Origin: Fimbriimonadales bacterium
GTDB taxonomy: Bacteria > Armatimonadota > Fimbriimonadia > Fimbriimonadales > Fimbriimonadaceae
Reading direction: 5' to 3'
Assembly (NCBI GenBank): GCA_026392145.1
Contig: JAPLCS010000349.1
Location: 1 to 8,498 of the forward strand
DNA: 8,498 nucleotides
Position numbers and translations under genes: made by a program. Below, in pieces: positions 1-6,521 of the stretch. The notes under the pieces were generated by a model. That model saw only the letters and a program-made list of their open reading frames with translations, had not been told where the DNA came from and ran no database searches. The stretch's first letter is position 1, and the number at the start of each line of letters is the position of its first letter.

Positions 1-1646
1 GCCTGGAGAGAAATCTGCTCTAAAAATTCACCCAACGATGGCTCTTCGTGAGTTTCATCATATTGAACAGTAACGTTGAGCAATTCCTGCAGGTTTTCCA
101 GTCGAGAAAGGCCCTCGTCCGAATGATCTTGCTTCAGGAAGTCCTGGTAACCGGATCGCTGCAAAATGGTTTTGAGTACAGGCGATACAAATCCCTTTTC
201 GGCCTCTTGCCCCGCTTCCTGAATTGCATCCAAAAACGCCCGTATTCCGCTGGCGGCTTTGCTAGAAACAGTCGCCTGAAAATCCTGAGTTCCTGCCACA
301 TCGTACAAGCTCAAGCCTGTATTCACCGCAATTTTTTCCATTTGCTCTATCGACTTGTCCCCAATGCCTCTAACGGGAGTATTCACTGCACGGCGAAAGC
401 TGATGTCGTCCCGAGTGTTAAAGGTCAAACGCAAATATGCCAAAACGTCCTTAATTTCCTTACGCTCATAAAATCGCTGACCTCCAACCAGGACGTGTGG
501 AATCCGGTTTGTCAAGAACGCTTCTTCCATCACACGACTCTGAGCGTTAGTACGGTAAAGCACAGCAAAGTCGCGATACTTCCTGCGTCCACTCCGAACA
601 TCTTGAATCACCTGAGCGGCCACGTTCATTGCCTCATCTTGCTCAGTTCCTGACATCATGAGCGAAATGAGAACTCCTGCACTGCTCTCCGTCCACAACT
701 GCTTAGGCGCTCTCGAACGATTCTTTTTTATGACCTCATTGGCCGCCGAAAGAATGTTTTGTGTCGAACGATAATTTCTCTCCAGCTTAATAATTTTTGC
801 ATCAGGATAGTCGCTTCCAAATTTCAGAATCAAAGAAACATCTGCTCCTCTCCAACCATAAATTGACTGATCATCGTCTCCAACTACCACGACATTTCGA
901 TGCTTTTCCGCCAGCGTCTTGACAATCGAATACTGAGCAAGATTCACGTCCTGATACTCATCAACCATCACATGCAAAAACCGTGAGGAGTACTTCTCAC
1001 GAACTGTCTTGCTCTGCTCCAGCAATCGGTTTGCAAAATACAAAATGTCATCAAAGTCCAAAGCATTTGCTTTCAACAAAGCTTTGTTATAGGCAACATA
1101 AATATCGGCAACAAGCCTTTCAAAGAATCCAGCAGCCGACTCTAAGTACGCCTCAGGACTCAGAAGTCGCTCCTTTGCGTGAGAAATCGCACTGAGTACG
1201 GCCCGTGGCTGAATGGACTTTTCATCAATGTTCTTCTTCTTGATAATGTCCTTAATCAAACTGAGCTGGTCGCCATCATCGTAAATCACGAAATTGTGAT
1301 CAATCCCAATCGCACCCCCATCGGTTCTTAGCATGCGAGCACAAAGGGAATGGAACGTTCCAATCCACATACCCTTGGCTTGCCCGCCAACCATGGGTTC
1401 AATACGCTCAAGCATTTCCTTTGCCGCTTTATTCGTAAAAGTAACCGCAAGAATCCGATAAGAAGGCACTCCTTCGTGCAAAAGTTTGGCAATACGAGTG
1501 GTTACGACCCGCGTTTTCCCAGAGCCTGCACCCGCGAAAATAAGCAGTGGACCATGAACGTGTTCAACAGCCTCACGCTGCTCGTGGTTAAGATGAGCCA
1601 AATTTGGTGTTCGAGAAGAATCAGGAGAGGAGTGCGAATGGCTCAT
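1..1646 (-). CDS. uvrD: UvrD/PcrA-type ATP-dependent 3'-5' DNA helicase, superfamily 1 (C-terminus beyond the window)
   Basis: The reverse strand reads openly from ATG at 1646 to the left edge: 548 complete codons, without the C-terminus. The superfamily 1A motifs appear in order: a Q-motif region near residue 20 (LNHEQREAV), Walker A GAGSGKT (39-45), Ia TFTNKAA (69-75), Ib GTFHS (96-100), LDFDD (196-200), Walker B DEYQD (229-233), motif III GDDDQSIYGWRGAD (256-269), motif IV NYRS (291-294), LYRTNAQSR (363-371) and PVRGIG (424-429). The 2B region follows, and the reading ends at GEFLEQISLQ just before motifs V and VI, so about 170-200 residues should lie to the left. Family knowledge: these enzymes unwind DNA in nucleotide excision and mismatch repair and strip RecA or stalled polymerase. 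The start is supported by an AAGGA seven bases upstream. Whether it is strictly UvrD or PcrA cannot be decided from this part. No lesion is seen. Confidence 0.95.
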   Translation of the reverse strand, partial: MSHSHSSPDSSRTPNLAHLNHEQREAVEHVHGPLLIFAGAGSGKTRVVTTRIAKLLHEGVPSYRILAVTFTNKAAKEMLERIEPMVGGQAKGMWIGTFHSLCARMLRTDGGAIGIDHNFVIYDDGDQLSLIKDIIKKKNIDEKSIQPRAVLSAISHAKERLLSPEAYLESAAGFFERLVADIYVAYNKALLKANALDFDDILYFANRLLEQSKTVREKYSSRFLHVMVDEYQDVNLAQYSIVKTLAEKHRNVVVVGDDDQSIYGWRGADVSLILKFGSDYPDAKIIKLERNYRSTQNILSAANEVIKKNRSRAPKQLWTESSAGVLISLMMSGTEQDEAMNVAAQVIQDVRSGRRKYRDFAVLYRTNAQSRVMEEAFLTNRIPHVLVGGQRFYERKEIKDVLAYLRLTFNTRDDISFRRAVNTPVRGIGDKSIEQMEKIAVNTGLSLYDVAGTQDFQATVSSKAASGIRAFLDAIQEAGQEAEKGFVSPVLKTILQRSGYQDFLKQDHSDEGLSRLENLQELLNVTVQYDETHEEPSLGEFLEQISLQ

Positions 1647-1653
1647 AAAAGCG

Positions 1654-1658
1654 TCCTT
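1654..1658 (-). promoter_or_regulatory. Ribosome binding site of the uvrD/pcrA gene
   Basis: The reverse strand reads AAGGA followed by seven bases and then ATG at 1646. This is good Shine-Dalgarno spacing and fixes the start, because the MSHSHSS leader has no other in-frame ATG in an equally good position before the conserved LNHEQREAV segment. Confidence 0.6.
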
Positions 1659-1687
1659 GTGGACATATAAAAGTATGAATGGAAAAA

Positions 1688-1711
1688 AAGTCTTGCCGTA
1701 CGGCGTTACTT
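1688..1711. repeat. Imperfect dyad with a perfect GCCGTACGGC core overlapping the -35 box
   Basis: The core at 1695-1704 is a perfect 10-bp palindrome. It is flanked by AAGT on the left (1688-1691) and its complement ACTT on the right (1708-1711), each separated from the core by three unmatched bases. Eighteen of the 24 positions are symmetric. The dyad spans the -35 element of the candidate rightward promoter, a common place for a repressor operator. I do not recognise a named operator, and it could be chance. Confidence 0.35.
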
Positions 1712-1722
1712 CCCGCTAAAAT
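1693..1722 (+). promoter_or_regulatory. Candidate sigma70-type promoter for the secreted protein-tatC-mrfA set
   Basis: TTGCCG (1693-1698) matches four of six -35 consensus bases and TAAAAT (1717-1722) matches five of six -10 bases, with an 18-bp spacer. Transcription would start near 1729 and give a leader of about 70 nt. This is the only good rightward promoter I can see before 1801. It is inferred from consensus only, and the sigma-factor preferences of this organism are unknown. Confidence 0.45.
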
Positions 1723-1745
1723 AGGGCGTCAGATAGCAGTAGAAC

Positions 1746-1774
1746 AACGAGCGAATGATGTATGCTCGTTTTTT
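1746..1774 (+). terminator. Terminator-like hairpin in the 5' leader (possible attenuator)
   Basis: AACGAGC (1746-1752) pairs perfectly with GCTCGTT (1764-1770) across an 11-base loop, and the right arm runs into six consecutive T residues (1769-1774). On the plus strand this is the form of an intrinsic terminator. No rightward gene precedes it in the window, and it lies 26 bp before the start codon at 1801, inside the predicted leader. It may attenuate transcription, stabilise the 5' end, or be a remnant. There is no visible leader peptide, no recognisable riboswitch and no clear competing anti-terminator stem. Confidence 0.4.
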
Positions 1775-1800
1775 AGACCTGTCGGAGATTTATAGACGAA

Positions 1801-3249
1801 ATGAAGAGGGCAATTAGTAGCATTGTTTTTGTGGGAGCGGTAGCGTTTTCTTTCGCTGGCCAAGGCTCGTTCACAATTGTGCGTCCGCTTGACGGATCAA
1901 CGGTTCGGGAAAAGACCCGAATTTTGGTTCCGAAGAATAGCGTTCAGGATTCGGGCTACATCGGCATCTTCCTCGATGGCAAGTTTCTCGAAGCAGTAGT
2001 ACCGAAAGAGTCCGAAGACAAGAAATACCTGGAGTACATGCTTGACACTAAGGCTTACGAAGACGGAAACCACAAACTCGAACTCAAGTACTACGTGGAC
2101 TACAACTCCCAACCTCGAGTCGTAGACAGCAGCTCAATCGACATTGTTATCGGCAACAAGAAAGGTATCGAAGTTCCAGAAGACGGAATCCAAATGCGAT
2201 ACAAATTCAATGTTGGTTCCGAACGAATTTATAAACTTCAACAAAAGCAAATCACCAGCATTATCAGCGAAGCAGACCAGAAGAAGTCAGGAGCTCGACC
2301 ATTCGAGTTCAACTCCGAAGGCGAAGCCATCACCCTGCTCTACGCGGTTGACAACAAATATGGCAACGGCGAAGGACTGATGAGAATGCAGGTCGTGCCA
2401 GACAGAGGCGTAAAGAATCGAGAATATGCGTTCTTGACTACAAGCGATGCAACCGCTCCACAACGCTTCTATCCAGAAAGCATGGCCCCAATTTACATGA
2501 GGCTCACACCTACCGGACGAGAAGTGTTCGGTGCAGTGCCTGACTACTTTGGCTTCGAATCTGCTGGTATGGGTGGCGGAGATCGCTTCGCACTCTATGC
2601 GGCGTTCCCTCTGCCAGTTCTTCCTTCGAAGAGCATCAGAGTTGGAGATTCCTGGAGAACGAACTTCCAACAAGGCGCACTTGATATGGCAAAACTACAC
2701 ACCACCAACACAGTGGTTGAAAAGATGGTTGACCAAGCTCGAGGCGAATTCGTTGGTGTCGAATGGGAAATGGGTCGACGATGCGCAGTCATCAAAAACA
2801 CCATTTCGCAAGGCACTCCAACGCTTAGCAAGAAAGCAGGAGCCGCGACGGAAAACATTTCCGATCGTAAAGTCTCAGTCACCGAAACAATTTGGTTCGA
2901 TATTGACAACGGAATTATCGTCAAGTTCTACCAAGATACAACCATCGAAGGTAAAGCCAATTTTGGCCTTATCGGAGGCGGTGCAAGCGGAAACGGACCA
3001 TCTGCACCAGGTGCGGCGGGCGGACGAGGCAAAGGACCAGATGACTTCTCAATCACCGATCCATTCCGACAACGCGGTGGAAAAGGTGGACCTCCTCCTG
3101 CAGGTATGAGCGGCGGCGGACAAAAAGGCGGACCTCAAGGCGCTGGAATGGCAGGTCCTGCTGGAATGGGTGGAGAACAAGGCGGCGGACAAGATGTTTC
3201 TGGGTTCGTTCGAACTCGATTCCAACGATTGTTCGTTCTACAGAAGTAA
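1801..3249 (+). CDS. Secreted protein of unknown function with Ig-like N-terminal domain and glycine-rich insertion
   Basis: This 482-residue protein is not one I can name. Residues 1-19 are a Sec-type signal peptide: a short basic n-region (MKR), a hydrophobic core and a probable cleavage after SFA, with no twin arginine. Residues 23-118 resemble a bacterial Ig-like fold (IVRPLDGSTV, then GIFLDGKFLEAVVP, then a strand pattern ending DIVIGN). Residues 130-390 form a beta-rich domain with a conserved-looking LPSKSIRVGDSW (274-285) and FDIDNGIIVKF (367-377), reminiscent of DUF6263-like extracellular domains; this assignment is tentative. Residues about 392-465 are low-complexity Gly/Pro/Met/Gln-rich. 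The chain then closes with a strand-like FVRTRFQRLFVL (469-480). There is one cysteine (C329). GGAG at 1784-1787 is a distant ribosome binding site. The likely location is the cell envelope or outside the cell. It is the first gene of the rightward set. Confidence 0.85.
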   Translation: MKRAISSIVFVGAVAFSFAGQGSFTIVRPLDGSTVREKTRILVPKNSVQDSGYIGIFLDGKFLEAVVPKESEDKKYLEYMLDTKAYEDGNHKLELKYYVDYNSQPRVVDSSSIDIVIGNKKGIEVPEDGIQMRYKFNVGSERIYKLQQKQITSIISEADQKKSGARPFEFNSEGEAITLLYAVDNKYGNGEGLMRMQVVPDRGVKNREYAFLTTSDATAPQRFYPESMAPIYMRLTPTGREVFGAVPDYFGFESAGMGGGDRFALYAAFPLPVLPSKSIRVGDSWRTNFQQGALDMAKLHTTNTVVEKMVDQARGEFVGVEWEMGRRCAVIKNTISQGTPTLSKKAGAATENISDRKVSVTETIWFDIDNGIIVKFYQDTTIEGKANFGLIGGGASGNGPSAPGAAGGRGKGPDDFSITDPFRQRGGKGGPPPAGMSGGGQKGGPQGAGMAGPAGMGGEQGGGQDVSGFVRTRFQRLFVLQK

Positions 3250-3258
3250 ACTGACCCA

Positions 3259-4290
3259 GTGTCCAGATTCAGTCAAAACAAATGGAGCTCTCCGGAACAT
3301 GATCCGGAGGGCTTTCGTCTTTCTCTGATTGAGCACCTCGAAGAATTGAGAACTCGCATCATGCGAGCTCTCTATATCATTTGCGGAGCTTGGATATTCT
3401 CTTGGATTTATGAAGTTCAAATTCGTGAGTTCCTAACCAACAGAGCAATCAATGCCATGATTGCGAATGTTCCCAAAGATTCCAGTATCCAGGAAGTGGT
3501 ACACAATGCTCCCGAATTCTTCATGATCAAGATGAAGGTGAGCTTTTTCCTCGCGCTCCTCTTTGCCTTTCCCTTCTTAGTGCTTCAGGTGTGGGCATTT
3601 GTAGCCCCGGGTCTCAAGCCAAATGAACAGCGACCGTTCAAACGTCTGGCGCCTCTGAGCCTTATTCTGTTTGTCATTGGCGGTCTCTTTTGCTGGTTCA
3701 TTCTCCCGTCGGCATTCACCTGGTTCGTCAGCTACATGCCCGACTTCCACAAAACCATCCTCAACCAAGAAGCTGGCTCACTCGCCATGTTCTCCCTCAA
3801 GAGCATCCTCGCCTTCGGTATCGGCTTCCAACTTCCGCTCGTGGTCTATATCTTAGGCGCACTCAATCTTCTCTCCGCGGCAACGCTCATCAAATACTGG
3901 CGACACGCCGCAGTAGCCATTTTCTTCCTCGCCGGTGCAATCACGCCCAGCAACGACCCCATGACCATGCTCATGATGGCGGTACCCCTCACCGTGCTCT
4001 TCATGATTAGTGCATGGGCGGTGAAAATCACCCAGGGCAACAAAAAGCAAAAGGATCTCTTGTGGAAGGAAGACAGTGAGCCGGAAAAGATTTCGGAATA
4101 TGAACCTAATTCAGCCATCGAGCCAGCTTCGAGTGTAAGCACCATCCCTGCCACCGAAGTGGTAGAAACTTCGTACGCGGCTCCAGAGGCATACAATCAG
4201 CATATTGAATACTCTCCTCCAACTGATTACACACCTCCAGTTGACTACAATGAGCCGATTGATCCAGAAAAGCTCGGCGATGACCACTAA
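3259..4290 (+). CDS. tatC: Sec-independent (twin-arginine) protein translocase subunit TatC with extended C-terminal tail
   Basis: This 343-residue protein is the polytopic receptor of the Tat system, which exports folded proteins carrying RR signal peptides. The family signature LSLIEHLEELRTRI (21-34) precedes TM1 (about 36-52). Further membrane segments lie at about 95-117, 131-152, 178-201, 215-229 and 236-256. Conserved family features include FP (104-105), FVAPGLKPNE (114-123), FGIGFQLP (186-193) and TPSNDP (229-234). Residues 257-343 are a long acidic, Pro/Tyr-rich cytoplasmic tail, whereas most TatC proteins end near 250-260. The start is GTG; no in-frame ATG occurs before residue 35, inside TM1, and no strong Shine-Dalgarno is visible. 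It begins 9 bp after the stop of the secreted-protein gene, in the same frame, and overlaps the next gene by one base (TAATG). No tatA/tatB gene is in the window. Confidence 0.95.
   Translation: MSRFSQNKWSSPEHDPEGFRLSLIEHLEELRTRIMRALYIICGAWIFSWIYEVQIREFLTNRAINAMIANVPKDSSIQEVVHNAPEFFMIKMKVSFFLALLFAFPFLVLQVWAFVAPGLKPNEQRPFKRLAPLSLILFVIGGLFCWFILPSAFTWFVSYMPDFHKTILNQEAGSLAMFSLKSILAFGIGFQLPLVVYILGALNLLSAATLIKYWRHAAVAIFFLAGAITPSNDPMTMLMMAVPLTVLFMISAWAVKITQGNKKQKDLLWKEDSEPEKISEYEPNSAIEPASSVSTIPATEVVETSYAAPEAYNQHIEYSPPTDYTPPVDYNEPIDPEKLGDDH
4174..4263 (+). repeat. Five tandem 18-bp units encoding tyrosine-phased hexapeptides in the TatC tail
   Basis: TatC residues 306-335 divide exactly into five hexapeptides, each starting with tyrosine: YAAPEA, YNQHIE, YSPPTD, YTPPVD and YNEPID. 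Tyrosines fall at 306, 312, 318, 324 and 330. The last three units fit Y-x-(P/E)-P-x-D. At DNA level each 18-bp unit begins with TAC, but the units have diverged, so this is an old repeat kept at protein level. The segment is predicted to be cytoplasmic and disordered. Confidence 0.75.
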
Positions 4291-6506
4291 TGAGTGAGCA
4301 CCACTTTCTCGGTTCTTTCACCGAGCAGGTAGTGCTCACCGAGGAAATCCCACCACGAGCTGCCAAGTTCGGAATGATTCCTGAGGGGATTCCAAAGGCG
4401 TTGCAAGAACGTCTGCCCTCACAACTTTTTGCACACCAATCAGAAGCAATTCGTCTTGCCCTAAACGGCAAGGACGTGTTAGCGGTGACAGGAACCAACT
4501 CGGGCAAATCACTCTGCTTTCAAGTTCCAGCCATCACACATTGCTTACAGGAACCTATGGCAAGAGCAATGTTCATTTATCCCACCAAAGCACTTGCCCA
4601 AGACCAACTTTCCCGACTCAATGACCTCTGCCTAGGACTTGGGATAAAAGTGGGGACCTACGATGGCGACACCCCCAAAAGTCACCGATCAAGCATCAGG
4701 TCAATAGCAAACATAGTCCTGACCAATCCTGATATGCTCCACACGGCAATTTTGCCAAGTCACGAACTTTGGGTGAAATACCTTAAATCACTTCGACTGA
4801 TTGCCCTAGATGAACTGCACACCTACCGAGGTGTCTTTGGCTCCCACGTGGCTCTCATTCTCCGGAGACTCCTTCGATTATGCGAATGGCACGGCAGCCA
4901 TCCTCAAATTATCGCCGGTACCGCAACTATCAATAATCCCCACGAACTATTTACCAAACTAACCGGACGAGAACCTCAAATGGTGAGCAACGATGGCTCC
5001 CCAGCAGGCAAACGCACACTCATTTTTTTCAATCCTCCCAAAATCAACGAAGAAGCGAGACTCAGTCCCAACAAAACAACGGCGGAAGTATTCTCCACGC
5101 TCATCGAAACCGGCGTACCCACCATCACCTTCAACCGATCTCGCGTCGGCACCGAATTAGTACTCAGGCTAACAAAGTCAAAGCTCGATGAAAAAACTGC
5201 ATTGCGAGTTGAGAGCTATCGAGGCGGATACACCCCAAAGGAGCGAAGAAAAATTGAACAAGACCTCTTGAAAGGAAAAATCCTGGGTATCTCAGCAACC
5301 AACGCGCTTGAACTCGGAATCAACATTGGACACCTTGATGCAGTAATCATCAACACATTCCCCGGCTCAGTGTCTAGCTTTTGGCAACAAGTAGGTCGAG
5401 CTGGCAGAGGTGAAAAGGATTCACTCGCACTTTATGTGGCAGGAGATAACCCCCTCGAACAATTTCTCCTCCAACACCCTGAAAGATTATTAGATCGCCG
5501 CTCAGAGTCAGTGACAATCCAGCCCGAAAATCCTAACATTTTGCGGGGACACCTACTCTGCGCCGCACATGAGCGTCCCATCACCCCCTCGGAACTCATC
5601 CATTTTGGTGATTCTGCAATTGAAAAAGCAGAAGAACTTGATCGAACTGGAGAGCTATCATTCCAAAGCGGTCGGTTCTTCTATCCAGCCTATAATCAGC
5701 CCGCACAAAACATCAACATTCGCAGTGCAAGCAATACCCTTGTTACTCTCTATGTCGGTGAAGAAGGAAAGTTTTCAGAAGAACTTGGCTCCATGGAGTA
5801 CGAACGCGCCCTGAGTCAATGCCACCAAGGAGCCGTGTACCTTCATCGTGGAGAGTCATACCAAGTCCATACATTAGACCTACAACGAAATGAGGCATAT
5901 CTATATAAATTTGACGAAAAATACTATACACAATCAAAAATGCAATCAATGCTGGAGCCAGGCAAACCATTCAAAGAAAGTGGCTGTTGCTCCGTTTCCA
6001 GTTGCAAAGTAACCGATTTAGTCATCGGCTATCAAAAGAAGACATTCGACGGAGATACGGTCATCGATACAATCGCCCTTGAACTTCCACCCGTCTCCTT
6101 CGACACCATTTGTGTGCGATTTGATCTTCCCCAATTAGATTTCGAAGCAGCCATGGAAGATCAGATAGCGGGTGTTCATGCCCTTGAACATGCCCTATTA
6201 AGCCTCGCGCCACTATTTGCAGGATGTGACCGAAATGACTTAGGCTCCGCCTGGTTCACCGTGCACATGGACACAATGTGTCCCGCCGTCTTCATCTTCG
6301 ATCGCTGTCCCGGAGGCATCGGACTCGCTGAATCACTTTTTAACCAAGCTTCAAGTTGGTTGCAGTCGGCATACCAAACCCTGACCCAATGCAACTGTGA
6401 AAATGGATGCCCAAGTTGCCTCTATCTTTCCCAATGCGAAATAGGAAATGAGCAGCTAAACAAGTCCGGCGCAATCAAGCTATTGCGGTGGATCATGGAG
6501 CAATAG
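4290..6506 (+). CDS. mrfA: MrfA/YprA-type superfamily 2 DNA helicase with DUF1998 and cysteine cluster
   Basis: This 738-residue protein matches, along its whole length and in motif order, the Bacillus subtilis MrfA (YprA) family (about 750 residues). Visible motifs are the Q motif AHQ (48-50), Walker A TGTNSGKS (67-74), Ia YPTKALAQDQ (97-106), Ib TNPDMLH (145-151), DELH box (174-177) within DELHTYRGVFGSHV, III GTATI (210-214), IV FNRSR (281-285), V TNALELGINIG (337-347) and VI QQVGRAGR (366-373). The C-terminal DUF1998 region has PGGIGLAE (674-681) and the cysteine cluster CNCENGCPSC (701-710), which in MrfA holds a metal. Family knowledge: MrfA is a 3'-5' helicase working with the MrfB exonuclease in repair of mitomycin C damage. 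No mrfB is in the window. Asn70 in Walker A and Gly for the usual Ser of SAT in motif III are mild variants. The start ATG overlaps the tatC stop, suggesting translational coupling; no clear Shine-Dalgarno is seen. Confidence 0.92.
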   Translation: MSEHHFLGSFTEQVVLTEEIPPRAAKFGMIPEGIPKALQERLPSQLFAHQSEAIRLALNGKDVLAVTGTNSGKSLCFQVPAITHCLQEPMARAMFIYPTKALAQDQLSRLNDLCLGLGIKVGTYDGDTPKSHRSSIRSIANIVLTNPDMLHTAILPSHELWVKYLKSLRLIALDELHTYRGVFGSHVALILRRLLRLCEWHGSHPQIIAGTATINNPHELFTKLTGREPQMVSNDGSPAGKRTLIFFNPPKINEEARLSPNKTTAEVFSTLIETGVPTITFNRSRVGTELVLRLTKSKLDEKTALRVESYRGGYTPKERRKIEQDLLKGKILGISATNALELGINIGHLDAVIINTFPGSVSSFWQQVGRAGRGEKDSLALYVAGDNPLEQFLLQHPERLLDRRSESVTIQPENPNILRGHLLCAAHERPITPSELIHFGDSAIEKAEELDRTGELSFQSGRFFYPAYNQPAQNINIRSASNTLVTLYVGEEGKFSEELGSMEYERALSQCHQGAVYLHRGESYQVHTLDLQRNEAYLYKFDEKYYTQSKMQSMLEPGKPFKESGCCSVSSCKVTDLVIGYQKKTFDGDTVIDTIALELPPVSFDTICVRFDLPQLDFEAAMEDQIAGVHALEHALLSLAPLFAGCDRNDLGSAWFTVHMDTMCPAVFIFDRCPGGIGLAESLFNQASSWLQSAYQTLTQCNCENGCPSCLYLSQCEIGNEQLNKSGAIKLLRWIMEQ

Positions 6507-6507
6507 C
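6479..6507. other. 8-bp inverted repeat spanning the mrfA stop codon
   Basis: GCTATTGC (6479-6486) is perfectly complementary to GCAATAGC (6500-6507) across a 13-base loop, and the right arm contains the TAG stop codon of the helicase gene. The plus strand continues with AATAAAAAAC, so there is no T-tract and this is not a standard intrinsic terminator for the rightward transcript. The leftward transcript crosses a six-T run (6516-6511) just after the dprA-like stop and before this stem, again the wrong order. It may mark a transcript end or stabilise the 3' end at this convergent junction. Confidence 0.3.
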
Positions 6508-6521
6508 AATAAAAAACTTCA

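Larger units (their letters stand above)
1647..1800. other. Divergent intergenic region between uvrD and the secreted-protein gene
   Basis: These 154 bp hold no gene. They contain the leftward ribosome binding site, a candidate rightward promoter (1693-1722), a 10-bp perfect palindrome over the -35 box (1695-1704) and a terminator-like hairpin (1746-1774). A leftward promoter for uvrD must also lie here, but I could not pick one: there is a weak CATACT or TTATAT near 1665-1676 on the reverse strand with no convincing -35 box. Confidence 0.7.

Noticed and set aside
48..1670. Open plus-strand frames opposite the UvrD/PcrA gene (48-653, 983-1195, 1350-1670)
   Set aside because: They lie antisense to a continuous helicase reading with all the expected motifs, and their translations show no recognisable domain.
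1897..2924. Frames inside the secreted-protein gene on other frames and strand
   Set aside because: They overlap a gene with signal peptide and coherent domains, lack ribosome binding sites and look like codon shadows.
3247..3261. Fusion or stop-codon readthrough of the secreted protein into TatC, as both share a frame
   Set aside because: A single TAA with no recoding context separates them, and a secreted domain joined to the cytoplasmic N-terminus of TatC makes no topological sense.
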